DNA of 64,000 nucleotides from JAGXLC01 sp041686375 (lineage in GTDB: Bacteria > Bacteroidota > Bacteroidia > Bacteroidales > UBA12077), in the NCBI GenBank assembly GCA_041686375.1, contig JAWLEB010000013.1, positions 7,986 to 71,985 on the forward strand, given 5' to 3'. Under the pieces are notes generated by a model, which did no database searches, had not been told where the DNA came from, and worked only from the letters and a program-made list of their open reading frames with translations. Shown piece by piece: positions 29,987 to 38,713 of the stretch (its first letter is position 1; each line of letters begins with the position of its first letter). The translations under genes and the position numbers were made by a program.

Positions 29987-31408
29987 TTAGTATTTTGCCA
30001 GATGGCCAACCAAATTTTTGATTGTTCCAATTTCAATATAGGAAGCACCGTAGCTTCGACCAAAATTACCAGCCAACACAACCAATAAGTCATCATTGTT
30101 AAAATGATAAGCATCCTGCAGATGGTCTATAGCATCCAAAAGAAACTCATGGGATGTTTCACGGGGTTTCATGTAATCTGTAATAACACCATAGCTAAGT
30201 TGTAATTCCCTCATAGTTCTTTTGGAATAACATTGGGCAAAAATTGGTTTTGTTCCGCGATATGCAGAAATACTACGTATTGTTCTCCCGGAAGTAGAAT
30301 CAGCGATAATAGCTTCAGCCTCAAGATTAATTGAGGCTTGTACTGCAGATTTACAAAGAAAATCTGATATTTTGTTATTAATAACCTTAATGGGGATATC
30401 ATTGAATGGATCTTTAGAATTTTCTACTTCCTTAGCAACGGTTGCCATGGTCTTCAAAGCTTCCACCGGATATTTCCCATTTGCTGTCTCTCCACTAAGC
30501 ATCAGAGCATCAGCCTGACTATATATAGCACTCGCAACATCATTCACTTCGGCCCGGGTAGGTCTCGGGCTCTTAATCATTGAATGTAACATTTGCGTAG
30601 CAATAATAACAGGCTTTCTTTTTTCAATGCACTTATTGATCAGCATCTTTTGAATTCCCGGAATTTTTTCATAAGGTATCTCAATAGCCAAATCTCCTCT
30701 GGCAACCATTATTCCGTAAGCCAGCTCCAGAATTTGATCAATATTATCAACACCTTGCTGATTTTCAATCTTGGCAATAATTTTAATATCACTGTTTTCT
30801 TTATCCAGAATTTTCTGTACGGCCAAAACATCTTCTTTTGACCTTACAAATGAATGTGCTATAAAATCAATGTCATGTTTTGCAGCAAGATGAATAAATT
30901 TTTTGTCTTTTTCACTTACCGATGGCAAATTAACATCCACATTGGGCGTATTAACACTTTTCCGTGGTTTTACAATCCCTGAATTCAATACCCTGCAACG
31001 TAAGACTTTACCTTTTTTTTCAACAACCCGAAGCTCAATTTCCCCGTCATCAATCAAAAAATTATTTCCTTCCTTCAAATCATCCGCAAAACCGGGGTAA
31101 CTAACATAAATATTCTTTCCTTCCGAGTGTTTGTCTGGATTTCCTTCAACATCTATTTCTTCCCCCTCATATAATTCAATAACATTAGGTGAATCCACAG
31201 TTCTAACCTCGGGTCCTTTTGTATCGATAAGTAAGGCTATTCGTTCAGAGACGTTCTGAACATTTTTTATAACTTTTAAAGTATCTTCCGGTTGCTGATG
31301 GGCTGTATTCAGACGTACAACATTCATCCCTTGTTCGTAAAGCTGCTGGATAAAATTAATATCGCATTGTCTGTCAGAAATGGTTGCTACAATTTTTGTT
31401 TTTTGCAT
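29987..31408 (-). CDS. pyk: Pyruvate kinase
   Basis: The protein has 473 residues, usual for bacterial pyruvate kinase, which converts PEP and ADP to pyruvate and ATP in glycolysis. The start KTKIVATISDRQCD and NVVRLNTAHQ correspond to the barrel's first strand and the substrate-binding segment; here the commonly conserved R-x-N-x-S is R-L-N-T-A. IIAKIENQQGVDNIDQIL contains the catalytic lysine motif, MVARGDLAIEIP the metal-binding region, and ATQMLHSMIKSPRPTRAEVNDVASAI the K-site motif. The effector-binding C-terminal domain (about 345-473) is complete. The gene sits 11 bp after aroQ in the same operon. Confidence 0.96.
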   Translation of the reverse strand: MQKTKIVATISDRQCDINFIQQLYEQGMNVVRLNTAHQQPEDTLKVIKNVQNVSERIALLIDTKGPEVRTVDSPNVIELYEGEEIDVEGNPDKHSEGKNIYVSYPGFADDLKEGNNFLIDDGEIELRVVEKKGKVLRCRVLNSGIVKPRKSVNTPNVDVNLPSVSEKDKKFIHLAAKHDIDFIAHSFVRSKEDVLAVQKILDKENSDIKIIAKIENQQGVDNIDQILELAYGIMVARGDLAIEIPYEKIPGIQKMLINKCIEKRKPVIIATQMLHSMIKSPRPTRAEVNDVASAIYSQADALMLSGETANGKYPVEALKTMATVAKEVENSKDPFNDIPIKVINNKISDFLCKSAVQASINLEAEAIIADSTSGRTIRSISAYRGTKPIFAQCYSKRTMRELQLSYGVITDYMKPRETSHEFLLDAIDHLQDAYHFNNDDLLVVLAGNFGRSYGASYIEIGTIKNLVGHLAKY

Positions 31409-31419
31409 TAAACTGGAAT

Positions 31420-31860
31420 TTAGTATTTATTTTTTTGTGAACGTATAAAGCGTAAGGCTTCTATTGCCAGTCTGTATCCATCAAGACCAAAACCTATAAC
31501 TGAACCATTACATTTTGGCGCCAGAAGTGATTTATGCCGAAACTCCTCTCTATCGTATATATTTGAAATATGAACTTCCACTACGGGTACTTTAATGGCA
31601 GTTATTGCATCACGAATTGCAACTGAAGTATGGGTATAAGCTCCAGCATTAATCACAATCCCTTCAGTTTCCTTCCCCGCCTGCTGTATTTTATTAACAA
31701 TTTCTCCTTCTACATTTGACTGATAATATAAAAATTCAAAATCAGTAAAAAGCTCTTTCAGCAATTTAATATAATCTTCAAATTTGATATTACCATAAAT
31801 ATCTTTCTCTCTTTGACCTATTAAATTCAGGTTTGGCCCGTTTAAGATTTGAATCGTCAT
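31420..31860 (-). CDS. aroQ: Type II 3-dehydroquinate dehydratase
   Basis: The protein has 146 residues, the normal length. NGPNLNLIGQREKDIYG carries the conserved Asn/Arg/Tyr of the active-site lid, INAGAYTHTSVAIRDA the substrate-binding Asn and the Thr/Ser pair, and VEVHISNIYDREEFRHKS the catalytic His and second Arg. It catalyses the third step of the shikimate pathway (3-dehydroquinate to 3-dehydroshikimate). It lies upstream of pyk, with an 11-bp gap, and divergent from xerD, an arrangement I recall from Bacteroidales genomes. Confidence 0.95.
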   Translation of the reverse strand: MTIQILNGPNLNLIGQREKDIYGNIKFEDYIKLLKELFTDFEFLYYQSNVEGEIVNKIQQAGKETEGIVINAGAYTHTSVAIRDAITAIKVPVVEVHISNIYDREEFRHKSLLAPKCNGSVIGFGLDGYRLAIEALRFIRSQKNKY

Positions 31861-31979
31861 ATATTTATTTTTTTTGTAGCTTCGCTGATTGGTTCATACT
31901 TTTTTAAGAAAAATCTAATGGATCTTTATATAGCTTATAATAAATTAAGAATATGAGCAAAAATAATAATTTACTACAT

Positions 31980-31987
31980 TAATTTTG
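31980..31987 (+). promoter_or_regulatory. -7 box (TAATTTTG) for xerD
   Basis: TAATTTTG fits TAnnTTTG, 60 bp before the xerD ATG, in the divergent aroQ-xerD spacer. Confidence 0.45.
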
Positions 31988-32047
31988 ACTATTTATTCGT
32001 TTTTAAAAAAAAGATAATTTTTCATCAAAACAATAAAATTACGAACA

Positions 32048-32947
32048 ATGGGTACGTGGGAAATAACAATACAAGATTTTATCAATTTTCTCCGGCTCGA
32101 AAGATCGCTATCTAAAAACTCAATAGATGCATATCTAAATGATGTAAAAAAATTTCATCAGTATATAGAGGCTAAAAGATTATCTTTACGCCCCAACCAA
32201 ATAAAACATGAACATATAAGAGATTTTATCCATTGGATTAATGAATTGGGCATGAGCGAATCCACACAATCGAGAATTATTTCCGGCATCAAATCCTTTT
32301 TTAAATATCTGTTAATGGAAAATTATATTGAATCCGATCCATCTGAGTTATTAGAAGCACCCCGAAAAGGATTAAAACTTCCCGAAGTACTCTCTGTTGA
32401 AGAAATAGACAAACTTATAGAGGCCATTGACTTGAGCCAGCCGGAAGGTCAGAGAAACAAGGCAATAGTTGAAACTCTTTATAGTTGTGGATTACGAGTG
32501 AGTGAGTTAACAAATCTGAAGTTATCTAACCTCTACTTTTCAAAAGGCTTCATAACTGTAACAGGCAAGGGTAACAAACAGCGCCAGATTCCCATTAGTA
32601 ATAAAGCAATGAAAGAGATAAAAAGTTATCTCCCCTATCGAAATCAACTAAACATTAAAAAAGACTCTGAAGATATACTTTTTCTCAACCGAAGAGGAAA
32701 CCAGCTCACCAGGGTAATGATTTACAACATTATAAACCGTCTGGCCATAAAAGCGAATATAAAGAAAAAAATAAGTCCGCATACCTTAAGACACTCCTTT
32801 GCAACCCATCTAATAGATGGAGGAGCAGATTTACGTGCAATACAAGAAATGTTGGGACATGAATCAATTATTACTACGGAAATCTATACACATCTTGATC
32901 AAAATTATTTAAGAAGTACCATAATCGAACACCACCCAAGAGCTTAA
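32048..32947 (+). CDS. xerD: Site-specific tyrosine recombinase XerD
   Basis: The protein has 299 residues, the size of chromosomal XerC/D. The N-terminal SAM-like core-binding domain (IQDFINFLRLERSLSKNSIDAY) is followed by the catalytic domain. The first Arg is in YSCGLRVSEL and the Lys in VTGKGNKQRQIPI. The H-x-x-R motif is in SPHTLRHSFATHLIDGGADLRAIQEMLGH, and the nucleophilic Tyr in ITTEIYTHLD. It resolves chromosome dimers at dif during division. Its fixed position beside aroQ and lack of an att-like repeat support a housekeeping rather than a mobile-element role. Confidence 0.93.
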   Translation: MGTWEITIQDFINFLRLERSLSKNSIDAYLNDVKKFHQYIEAKRLSLRPNQIKHEHIRDFIHWINELGMSESTQSRIISGIKSFFKYLLMENYIESDPSELLEAPRKGLKLPEVLSVEEIDKLIEAIDLSQPEGQRNKAIVETLYSCGLRVSELTNLKLSNLYFSKGFITVTGKGNKQRQIPISNKAMKEIKSYLPYRNQLNIKKDSEDILFLNRRGNQLTRVMIYNIINRLAIKANIKKKISPHTLRHSFATHLIDGGADLRAIQEMLGHESIITTEIYTHLDQNYLRSTIIEHHPRA

Positions 32948-33156
32948 TTCTTTTTATGTGTTAACAAAATAAGCAAAAACACCTTGAGATTTTTTTCGGG
33001 TTGCTCCCCAAAAAAATCCATTGAAATTAAACCTATGCATTGCATTATATATCATAACAAAAAGCCCTAAAGTTAGATGGGTATATTATTATTTTATTAC
33101 GGGTTAATCTTCCGTCTTAGACAGAGATAGGCAAATAATTAAAAAACAATAATAAA

Positions 33157-35535
33157 ATGAAAAAATCAATCTTTTTAGTATCCCTGATGGTATTCCTGTT
33201 TTGGTCTTCATTACCCGCCCAAAAAACAAAGGAACAAACCGAATTAACTATTGAAAAAATCATGCAGGACCCTGTTGATTGGGTTGGCAGTCTGCCAAAA
33301 AATATTCACTGGGCATCTGACAGCAGAACAATCTATTATAACTGGAACCCGGATGGTAAACCTGCCGAGGAATTATATAAAATAAACCTTGACGATTTGC
33401 TTAAACCTGAAAAAGTCAGTATTGAAGAAAAACAACATATTCCTCCTGCTTCAGCCAGCATGAATTCAAGTAAAGATAAAAAGATATATAGTAAAAATGG
33501 AAATCTTTACATATATAATATTAGTAAAGATTCTAAAAAGCTTCTATTCAGCGCATCACAAAATATTCAATCGCCATCCTTTACACATAATGATGAAGGC
33601 GTGACTTTTGTAATGGATGGAAATTTATATAAATGGGATTTACAAAAACAGAGCTTAAAACAACTGGTAAGTTTTGTATCGGAACAACCCCCGAAGAGCA
33701 AAAAAGAGCAATCTGCCAAAGACGAATGGTTACAAAGCCAACAGACAGAATTATTTGAAGTACTGCGACGAAAACAAGATCAAAAATCCTACAGAGACAG
33801 CATTAAAAAGACCAAAGAAAAACAACCCAAAACTATCTATACAGGCGGGGCTTTTGCCACTAACATAAAATTAAGTCCCTGCGAACGTTATATAACTTAT
33901 ACACTTTACGAAAGAAGTAAAAGCAAAAATACCAAAGTTCCTCATTATGTGAATAACACAGGATATTTAGAAATTGAGAATGCTCGGTCGAAAGTCGGAG
34001 GCAATCAAGGAAGTTATCAAATGCATATATATGATACAGAGAATGATACTACATATCCTGTATCAACAGATGAAATTCCGGGAATTACGGAAAGAGGGGA
34101 ATATTTAAAAGAATATGAAGAAACTGATAATGATAATGATTCTCCTCGCGAAGTGCGTACATTCGGGCCTCATTGGTCGGAAGACGGAAAGAATGCATTT
34201 ATCACGCTACGCTCTGAAGATAATAAAGACCGCTGGATAATGCTTCTGGATGTGGCTACAGGCGAACCGGAATTGTTAAACAGACAAAGAGACGAAGCCT
34301 GGGTTGCCGGTCCGGGAATTGGCAGAGGAGGATGGGGAGAAGAAACAGGGTGGCTGCCTGATAATAAACACATATGGTATCAGTCAGAAGCTTCAGGGTA
34401 CTCACATCTATATATCCTTGATGTTGAAACTAAAGAAGAAAAAGCATTGACAGAAGGAAATTTTGAAGTATATAATCCGGAAATTTCTGATGACGATCAA
34501 CACTGGTATTTTACAACCAATGAAGTGCACCCTGGAGAACGACATTTTTACAGAATGCCCCTGATGGGAGGAGAAACAGAACGCCTAACCTCCATGGAAG
34601 GAAGAAATGAGGTAACACTTTCTCCTGATGAAGAGTATATGGCTATACGTCACTCCTACTCAAATCAACCATGGGAAATATATCTCAAAAAAACATCACC
34701 AGATGCTGAAGCAAAGAAATTAACTCATTCATTAACAGACGATTTTCAAGCTTACCAATGGAAAGAACCGGAGGTTATTACTTTTAAAGCCTCTGATGAC
34801 GAACAAGTACATGCTCGTCTTTATAAACCAGAATCTATTGAAAATACAAATAATGCTGCGGTAATTTTTGTTCACGGAGCAGGCTATTTACAAAACGCAC
34901 ACAAATGGTGGAGTAATTATTTCAGGGAATATATGTTCCATAATTTATTGGTTGATAGGGGTTACACAGTTTTAGATATAGATTATCGTGGAAGCGCCGG
35001 ATACGGAAGAAAATGGAGAACAGCTATATACAGGCATATGGGAGGTAAAGATCTCTCTGACCACATTGATGGCGCAAATTACCTGGTTGAAAATCATAAC
35101 ATTAATCCTGATAAAATAGGTATATATGGCGGCTCATACGGAGGGTTTATAACTTTAATGGGACTTTTCAAACACCCCGGTGTTTTTGGAGCTGGAGCAG
35201 CGTTAAGAGCTGTAACGGACTGGGCTCATTACAATCATTCGTATACATCTAACATTTTGAATGAGCCAACAAAGGACAGTATAGCCTACCGAAGAAGTTC
35301 ACCAATATACTATGCTGAAGGACTTAGCGATCCTTTATTACTATGTCATGGCATGGTTGATGATAATGTTCAGTTTCAGGATATCGTAAGACTGACTCAA
35401 CGCTTTATTGAACTTGGAAAAGAAGACTGGGAACTATCAGTTTATCCGGTAGAAAGACATAGTTTTCAAGAACCCGAAAGCTGGACTGATGAGTATAAAA
35501 GAATTTATAAACTGTTTGAAGAAAATTTGAGATAA
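33157..35535 (+). CDS. S9-family serine peptidase (DPP IV/acylaminoacyl-like)
   Basis: The protein has 792 residues with a signal peptide (FLFWSSLPAQ). An N-terminal propeller (about 40-540) is followed by an alpha/beta-hydrolase with IGIYGGSYGGFIT (S660), HGMVDDNVQF (D735 or D736) and PVERHSFQ (H768), the triad order of prolyl oligopeptidases. GxSYGG rather than GQSWGG places it closer to dipeptidyl-peptidase IV and acylaminoacyl peptidase than the larger S9 paralogue in this window. A lysine-rich insert near residue 185-225 (KKEQSAKDEW...KTKEKQPK) is unusual. The likely role is removal of dipeptides or other short units from exported peptides. Confidence 0.92.
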   Translation: MKKSIFLVSLMVFLFWSSLPAQKTKEQTELTIEKIMQDPVDWVGSLPKNIHWASDSRTIYYNWNPDGKPAEELYKINLDDLLKPEKVSIEEKQHIPPASASMNSSKDKKIYSKNGNLYIYNISKDSKKLLFSASQNIQSPSFTHNDEGVTFVMDGNLYKWDLQKQSLKQLVSFVSEQPPKSKKEQSAKDEWLQSQQTELFEVLRRKQDQKSYRDSIKKTKEKQPKTIYTGGAFATNIKLSPCERYITYTLYERSKSKNTKVPHYVNNTGYLEIENARSKVGGNQGSYQMHIYDTENDTTYPVSTDEIPGITERGEYLKEYEETDNDNDSPREVRTFGPHWSEDGKNAFITLRSEDNKDRWIMLLDVATGEPELLNRQRDEAWVAGPGIGRGGWGEETGWLPDNKHIWYQSEASGYSHLYILDVETKEEKALTEGNFEVYNPEISDDDQHWYFTTNEVHPGERHFYRMPLMGGETERLTSMEGRNEVTLSPDEEYMAIRHSYSNQPWEIYLKKTSPDAEAKKLTHSLTDDFQAYQWKEPEVITFKASDDEQVHARLYKPESIENTNNAAVIFVHGAGYLQNAHKWWSNYFREYMFHNLLVDRGYTVLDIDYRGSAGYGRKWRTAIYRHMGGKDLSDHIDGANYLVENHNINPDKIGIYGGSYGGFITLMGLFKHPGVFGAGAALRAVTDWAHYNHSYTSNILNEPTKDSIAYRRSSPIYYAEGLSDPLLLCHGMVDDNVQFQDIVRLTQRFIELGKEDWELSVYPVERHSFQEPESWTDEYKRIYKLFEENLR

Positions 35536-35587
35536 CATTTCTGAAAAACAGGTGCAGAAAAAGAATAAATGATTATCAAATAAATAA

Positions 35588-35626
35588 AAAGCTGTGTAAC
35601 AAGTTTTTGTTACACAGCTTTTTTTA
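35588..35626. terminator. Strong bidirectional terminator
   Basis: AAAGCTGTGTAAC and GTTACACAGCTTT form a perfect stem with T/A runs on both sides, between the convergent S9 (+) and C1 (-) peptidase genes. Confidence 0.9.
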
Positions 35627-35635
35627 TCATTATTA

Positions 35636-36835
35636 TTACAGATCTAATTTATCTGCAATATCATCAGGCAAGGCATCTTTATGAAGCATAATATCCATTG
35701 TTTTATACCGTACAAATGCCTCGGAAGCATATAAATATCCATCGTAAATATGGTCTTCATCAGACCATGAATTTTTTACTTTATAATATTTAGTTCCATT
35801 CTGGTCTTCAGCAATACCGGTAATATGCATACCATGATCATCAGTGGTCTGCCAGTTATCAAAAGCCTTTTGTCTCATTTTCTGAGTTATCTCTTTCTCC
35901 GGAACGGGTTCTTCAAAACTATACATCATCTCCTCTTTTTCCTCCTCAGAGAGATCTTCCCATCTTGATCTTTCAGTACCATCCATTTCTTCTAAATCTT
36001 TAGATGGAACTATGGCTACTCCATTCTTCCAGGAGAATCCTTTTTCACTGACATCCGCAGCCCATGCCACAGTATATCCTGTTTCTATTGCATGATCGAT
36101 AACCTCAACAAGTTCATCTACAGGGAGGTTGTATACTTCACCGTAAGCCCAATTATCAGGCACTTCCAGAATAAATTCAGAATAAAATGGATGATGGGTA
36201 TAAGAGCTAAGTTCAATATAATCGTCAGGATCAATTCCAGTATAATCAAATGCGAAAGTAGTTGGGGTATATTCTTCTCCCTCATATGTGAATTCTTCAG
36301 GATTTTCCCCCAGGTAGGTATCTAATAATCTGTCAAATCCATCATGCCATACAGGAGTTAGCTTCTTGTTTCTATTTTTCATCACCTGATCAACATATCC
36401 TTTGAGAACTGCATCAAACTCACCATGTACATGTTTCTCTTCTCCATACTCTAATCCATCATACACGCTCTCGGGTACAATTCCATACTTCTTAATCATG
36501 TTTGTAACATCATGGAAAGCTCCCCCACCTGCAAAGTTGAGGTGTCCATGAAAACGAACATATTTTCTCGCTTTTTCAGAATATGCATGTCGCACTATCC
36601 ACATTTCTGATAGATCAACCGGTTCTTTGCCCATCCTAATCATCTCTGATTCGAGCAGAGAAATGGCAGAAAAACTCCAACAAGTACCTGAACGATGTTG
36701 GTTCTTTACCGAAGTAGCAGGCAACTCATTTACTACAGTAAACTCATAACCATTATCATCCTCCTGAGCAAATGAAGGCCCAGTAATAAAAATTGCTACT
36801 AGAAGAAGTAAAGCAAAAAGGTTTAGTTTTTTCAT
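35636..36835 (-). CDS. C1-family cysteine peptidase, bleomycin hydrolase/PepC-like
   Basis: The protein has 399 residues with a signal peptide (ending GPSFAQ), unlike the cytoplasmic PepC enzymes. KNQHRSGTCWSFSAISLLESE carries the oxyanion Gln (Q46) and nucleophile C52. DDHGMHITGIA carries the His (H334 aligns with the T-H-A-M of bleomycin hydrolase) and YKVKNSWS the Asn (N355). HGHLNFAGGGAFHDVTNMIKKYG and YDGLEYGEE also match this subfamily. It is an aminopeptidase-type papain homologue acting on short peptides, here probably in the periplasm. It has no propeptide-like extension, which is usual for the family. Confidence 0.9.
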   Translation of the reverse strand: MKKLNLFALLLLVAIFITGPSFAQEDDNGYEFTVVNELPATSVKNQHRSGTCWSFSAISLLESEMIRMGKEPVDLSEMWIVRHAYSEKARKYVRFHGHLNFAGGGAFHDVTNMIKKYGIVPESVYDGLEYGEEKHVHGEFDAVLKGYVDQVMKNRNKKLTPVWHDGFDRLLDTYLGENPEEFTYEGEEYTPTTFAFDYTGIDPDDYIELSSYTHHPFYSEFILEVPDNWAYGEVYNLPVDELVEVIDHAIETGYTVAWAADVSEKGFSWKNGVAIVPSKDLEEMDGTERSRWEDLSEEEKEEMMYSFEEPVPEKEITQKMRQKAFDNWQTTDDHGMHITGIAEDQNGTKYYKVKNSWSDEDHIYDGYLYASEAFVRYKTMDIMLHKDALPDDIADKLDL

Positions 36836-36957
36836 AATATAATTATTTTAGGTTTTATACTACAAATATTCTAAAAAAAATATTAATTATCACAAAACTA
36901 TAGTTGGACATCAACGAAAAAATAAATAGTTTTGAATATTCAAAGAAATATATAAAC

Positions 36958-37827
36958 ATGGAATTTAGACCATCAGAATTAATTCTTAATAAAGATGGAA
37001 GCATTTTTCACCTTAAACTTAAACCCGGTGAAATAAGCAATTACATTTTATTAGTAGGAGATCAGAACAGAGTTGATCTTATAGCCGATTTTTTTGATTC
37101 TATTGAACTTACCAAACATAACAGAGAATTTAAAACGGTAACGGGCATTTATAAAGACAAAAGAATAACAGTAATGTCCTCCGGAATCGGGACGGATAAC
37201 ATCGATATTGTTGTAAATGAACTGGATGCCATAAAAAATATAGATCTTGAAACCAGGGAAGTTAAAAAGCAACTTAAATCACTAAATCTAATCAGGATAG
37301 GAACATCCGGTGCTATACAGGGTGATATTCCTGTAGGCTCATTTGTGCTGTCAGAAAAATCAGTAGGATTTGATAATTTACTGCACTTCTACGATATAAA
37401 AACAGGTAATGTAGCTATAACTGAAGCATTAAAAAAACACTTACTCTGGGAAAAAGAATTTCCGTTTCCTTACATTGTTGATGCCGGAAAAAATTTGTTC
37501 CAACACTTTGAAAAAACCTCAAAATTTATTTCTGGCATAAACATTTCTTCTCCAGGCTTTTATGGACCACAAGGCAGAAAACTAAGAATTCCACTGGCTG
37601 ACGAAGCACTAAATCAGAAAATTGAGAGTTTTGAGTATAATAAGAAAAGAATCACAAATTACGAGATGGAAAGCTCGGCTCTTTATAGTCTCTCAAAACA
37701 TCTTGGCCACAACGCATTAACAGTTTGTGCAATAATTTCAAACAGAATCAATAAAGATTTTGCCGGAAATTACAAACCAATCATAAGAAAATTAGTAAAA
37801 GAAGTATTGGAAATAATTGTGAATTAA
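36958..37827 (+). CDS. Nucleoside (uridine-type) phosphorylase
   Basis: The protein has 289 residues and belongs to the PNP/UDP phosphorylase family 1. LVGDQNRVDLIADFFD is the first phosphate-binding loop. SSGIGTDNIDIVVNELDAI and RIGTSGAIQGDIPVGSFVL (second phosphate site) follow, and NYEMESSALYSLSKHLGH holds the ribose-binding Glu/Met/Glu. It cleaves a nucleoside with phosphate to base plus ribose-1-phosphate; uridine is a reasonable guess. The longest frame begins at TTG (36904), but the ATG at 36958 (MEFRPSELI) is a better start. The next gene follows 7 bp after the stop, indicating co-transcription. Confidence 0.88.
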   Translation: MEFRPSELILNKDGSIFHLKLKPGEISNYILLVGDQNRVDLIADFFDSIELTKHNREFKTVTGIYKDKRITVMSSGIGTDNIDIVVNELDAIKNIDLETREVKKQLKSLNLIRIGTSGAIQGDIPVGSFVLSEKSVGFDNLLHFYDIKTGNVAITEALKKHLLWEKEFPFPYIVDAGKNLFQHFEKTSKFISGINISSPGFYGPQGRKLRIPLADEALNQKIESFEYNKKRITNYEMESSALYSLSKHLGHNALTVCAIISNRINKDFAGNYKPIIRKLVKEVLEIIVN

Positions 37828-37834
37828 TGATCCT

Positions 37835-38704
37835 GTGAAAGATTTAACAAACAAAGACATAAAAGCTCTATTAAAACTAATAGACGACCCTGATGAAAAT
37901 ATCTACAACATTGTTCATGAGAAATTGATACATCAGGGTTCAAATATCATCCCAGCCCTGGAAAAAAGCTGGGAACACACCCTTGATACTAAAATACAAA
38001 ACAGGCTTGAATATTTAATTCAGGAAATTCAACAAAATTCTACCAAATACAATTTAGAAAAATGGCTAACAGCAGAACCAAACGACCTTTTTAAAGGGGC
38101 CTTCCTGATTGCAAAACACCAATATCCTGAATTAAGCTATGAGTATTATGACAAACTACTGGAAGAAATAGTAAAAGATATATGGATAGAAATCAATGAA
38201 AATCTTACGGCGCTTGAAAAAGTCAGAATAATAAACTATGTATTTTTTCAAATTTATAAATTCACTAACAACACAACCAATTTTTATGCCCCGCAAAATA
38301 ACTATATAAATCATGTGATGGACACCAAAAAGGGAAATCCTATAACTTTAGGTATCCTGTATTCAACCCTTGCAAACCGTATGGATATTCCAATATATGG
38401 AGTGAACCTGCCTAAAAATTTCATTGTGGCTTATAAAAATAAATTCGCGCAAACTGAGGATCTAAACAACCAAGTTCTTTTTTACATTAATCCATTTAAC
38501 CAGGGAACGATTCTTAGCAAAAAAGAACTTGACCATTTTATCAAAAAACAAGGACTCAAGCCTAAAAAGGAATATTATACACCTTGCAGTAATATTCAAA
38601 CATTACAAAGATTAATCAACAATTTAATGCATGCATATGATAAATTGGGTTATCCGGACAAAATAGAAGAGTTTAGTAAACTATACAACATTCTCTCAAA
38701 ATAG
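37835..38704 (+). CDS. SirB1-like transglutaminase-fold protein
   Basis: The protein has 289 residues with a GTG start at 37835; no usable ATG lies nearer. The N-terminal part is helical and HEAT-like (IKALLKLIDDPDENIYNIVHEKLI), followed by the SirB1/transglutaminase-like domain with KVRIINYVFF, NYINHVMDTKKGNPITLGILYSTLANRMDIPIYGVNLPKNF and FYINPFNQG. The sequence GNPITLGILY replaces the usual catalytic Cys region of true transglutaminases, so it is probably non-enzymatic. Function is unknown. It lies in a tight row of three genes (phosphorylase, this gene, CapD-like) with gaps of 7 and 9 bp. Confidence 0.75.
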   Translation: MKDLTNKDIKALLKLIDDPDENIYNIVHEKLIHQGSNIIPALEKSWEHTLDTKIQNRLEYLIQEIQQNSTKYNLEKWLTAEPNDLFKGAFLIAKHQYPELSYEYYDKLLEEIVKDIWIEINENLTALEKVRIINYVFFQIYKFTNNTTNFYAPQNNYINHVMDTKKGNPITLGILYSTLANRMDIPIYGVNLPKNFIVAYKNKFAQTEDLNNQVLFYINPFNQGTILSKKELDHFIKKQGLKPKKEYYTPCSNIQTLQRLINNLMHAYDKLGYPDKIEEFSKLYNILSK

Positions 38705-38713
38705 CAGAAGGAA

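Noticed and set aside
32048..32947. Integrase of a mobile element
   Set aside because: Chromosomal XerD features and the aroQ/pyk neighbourhood fit the housekeeping gene; no att repeat or element genes are present.
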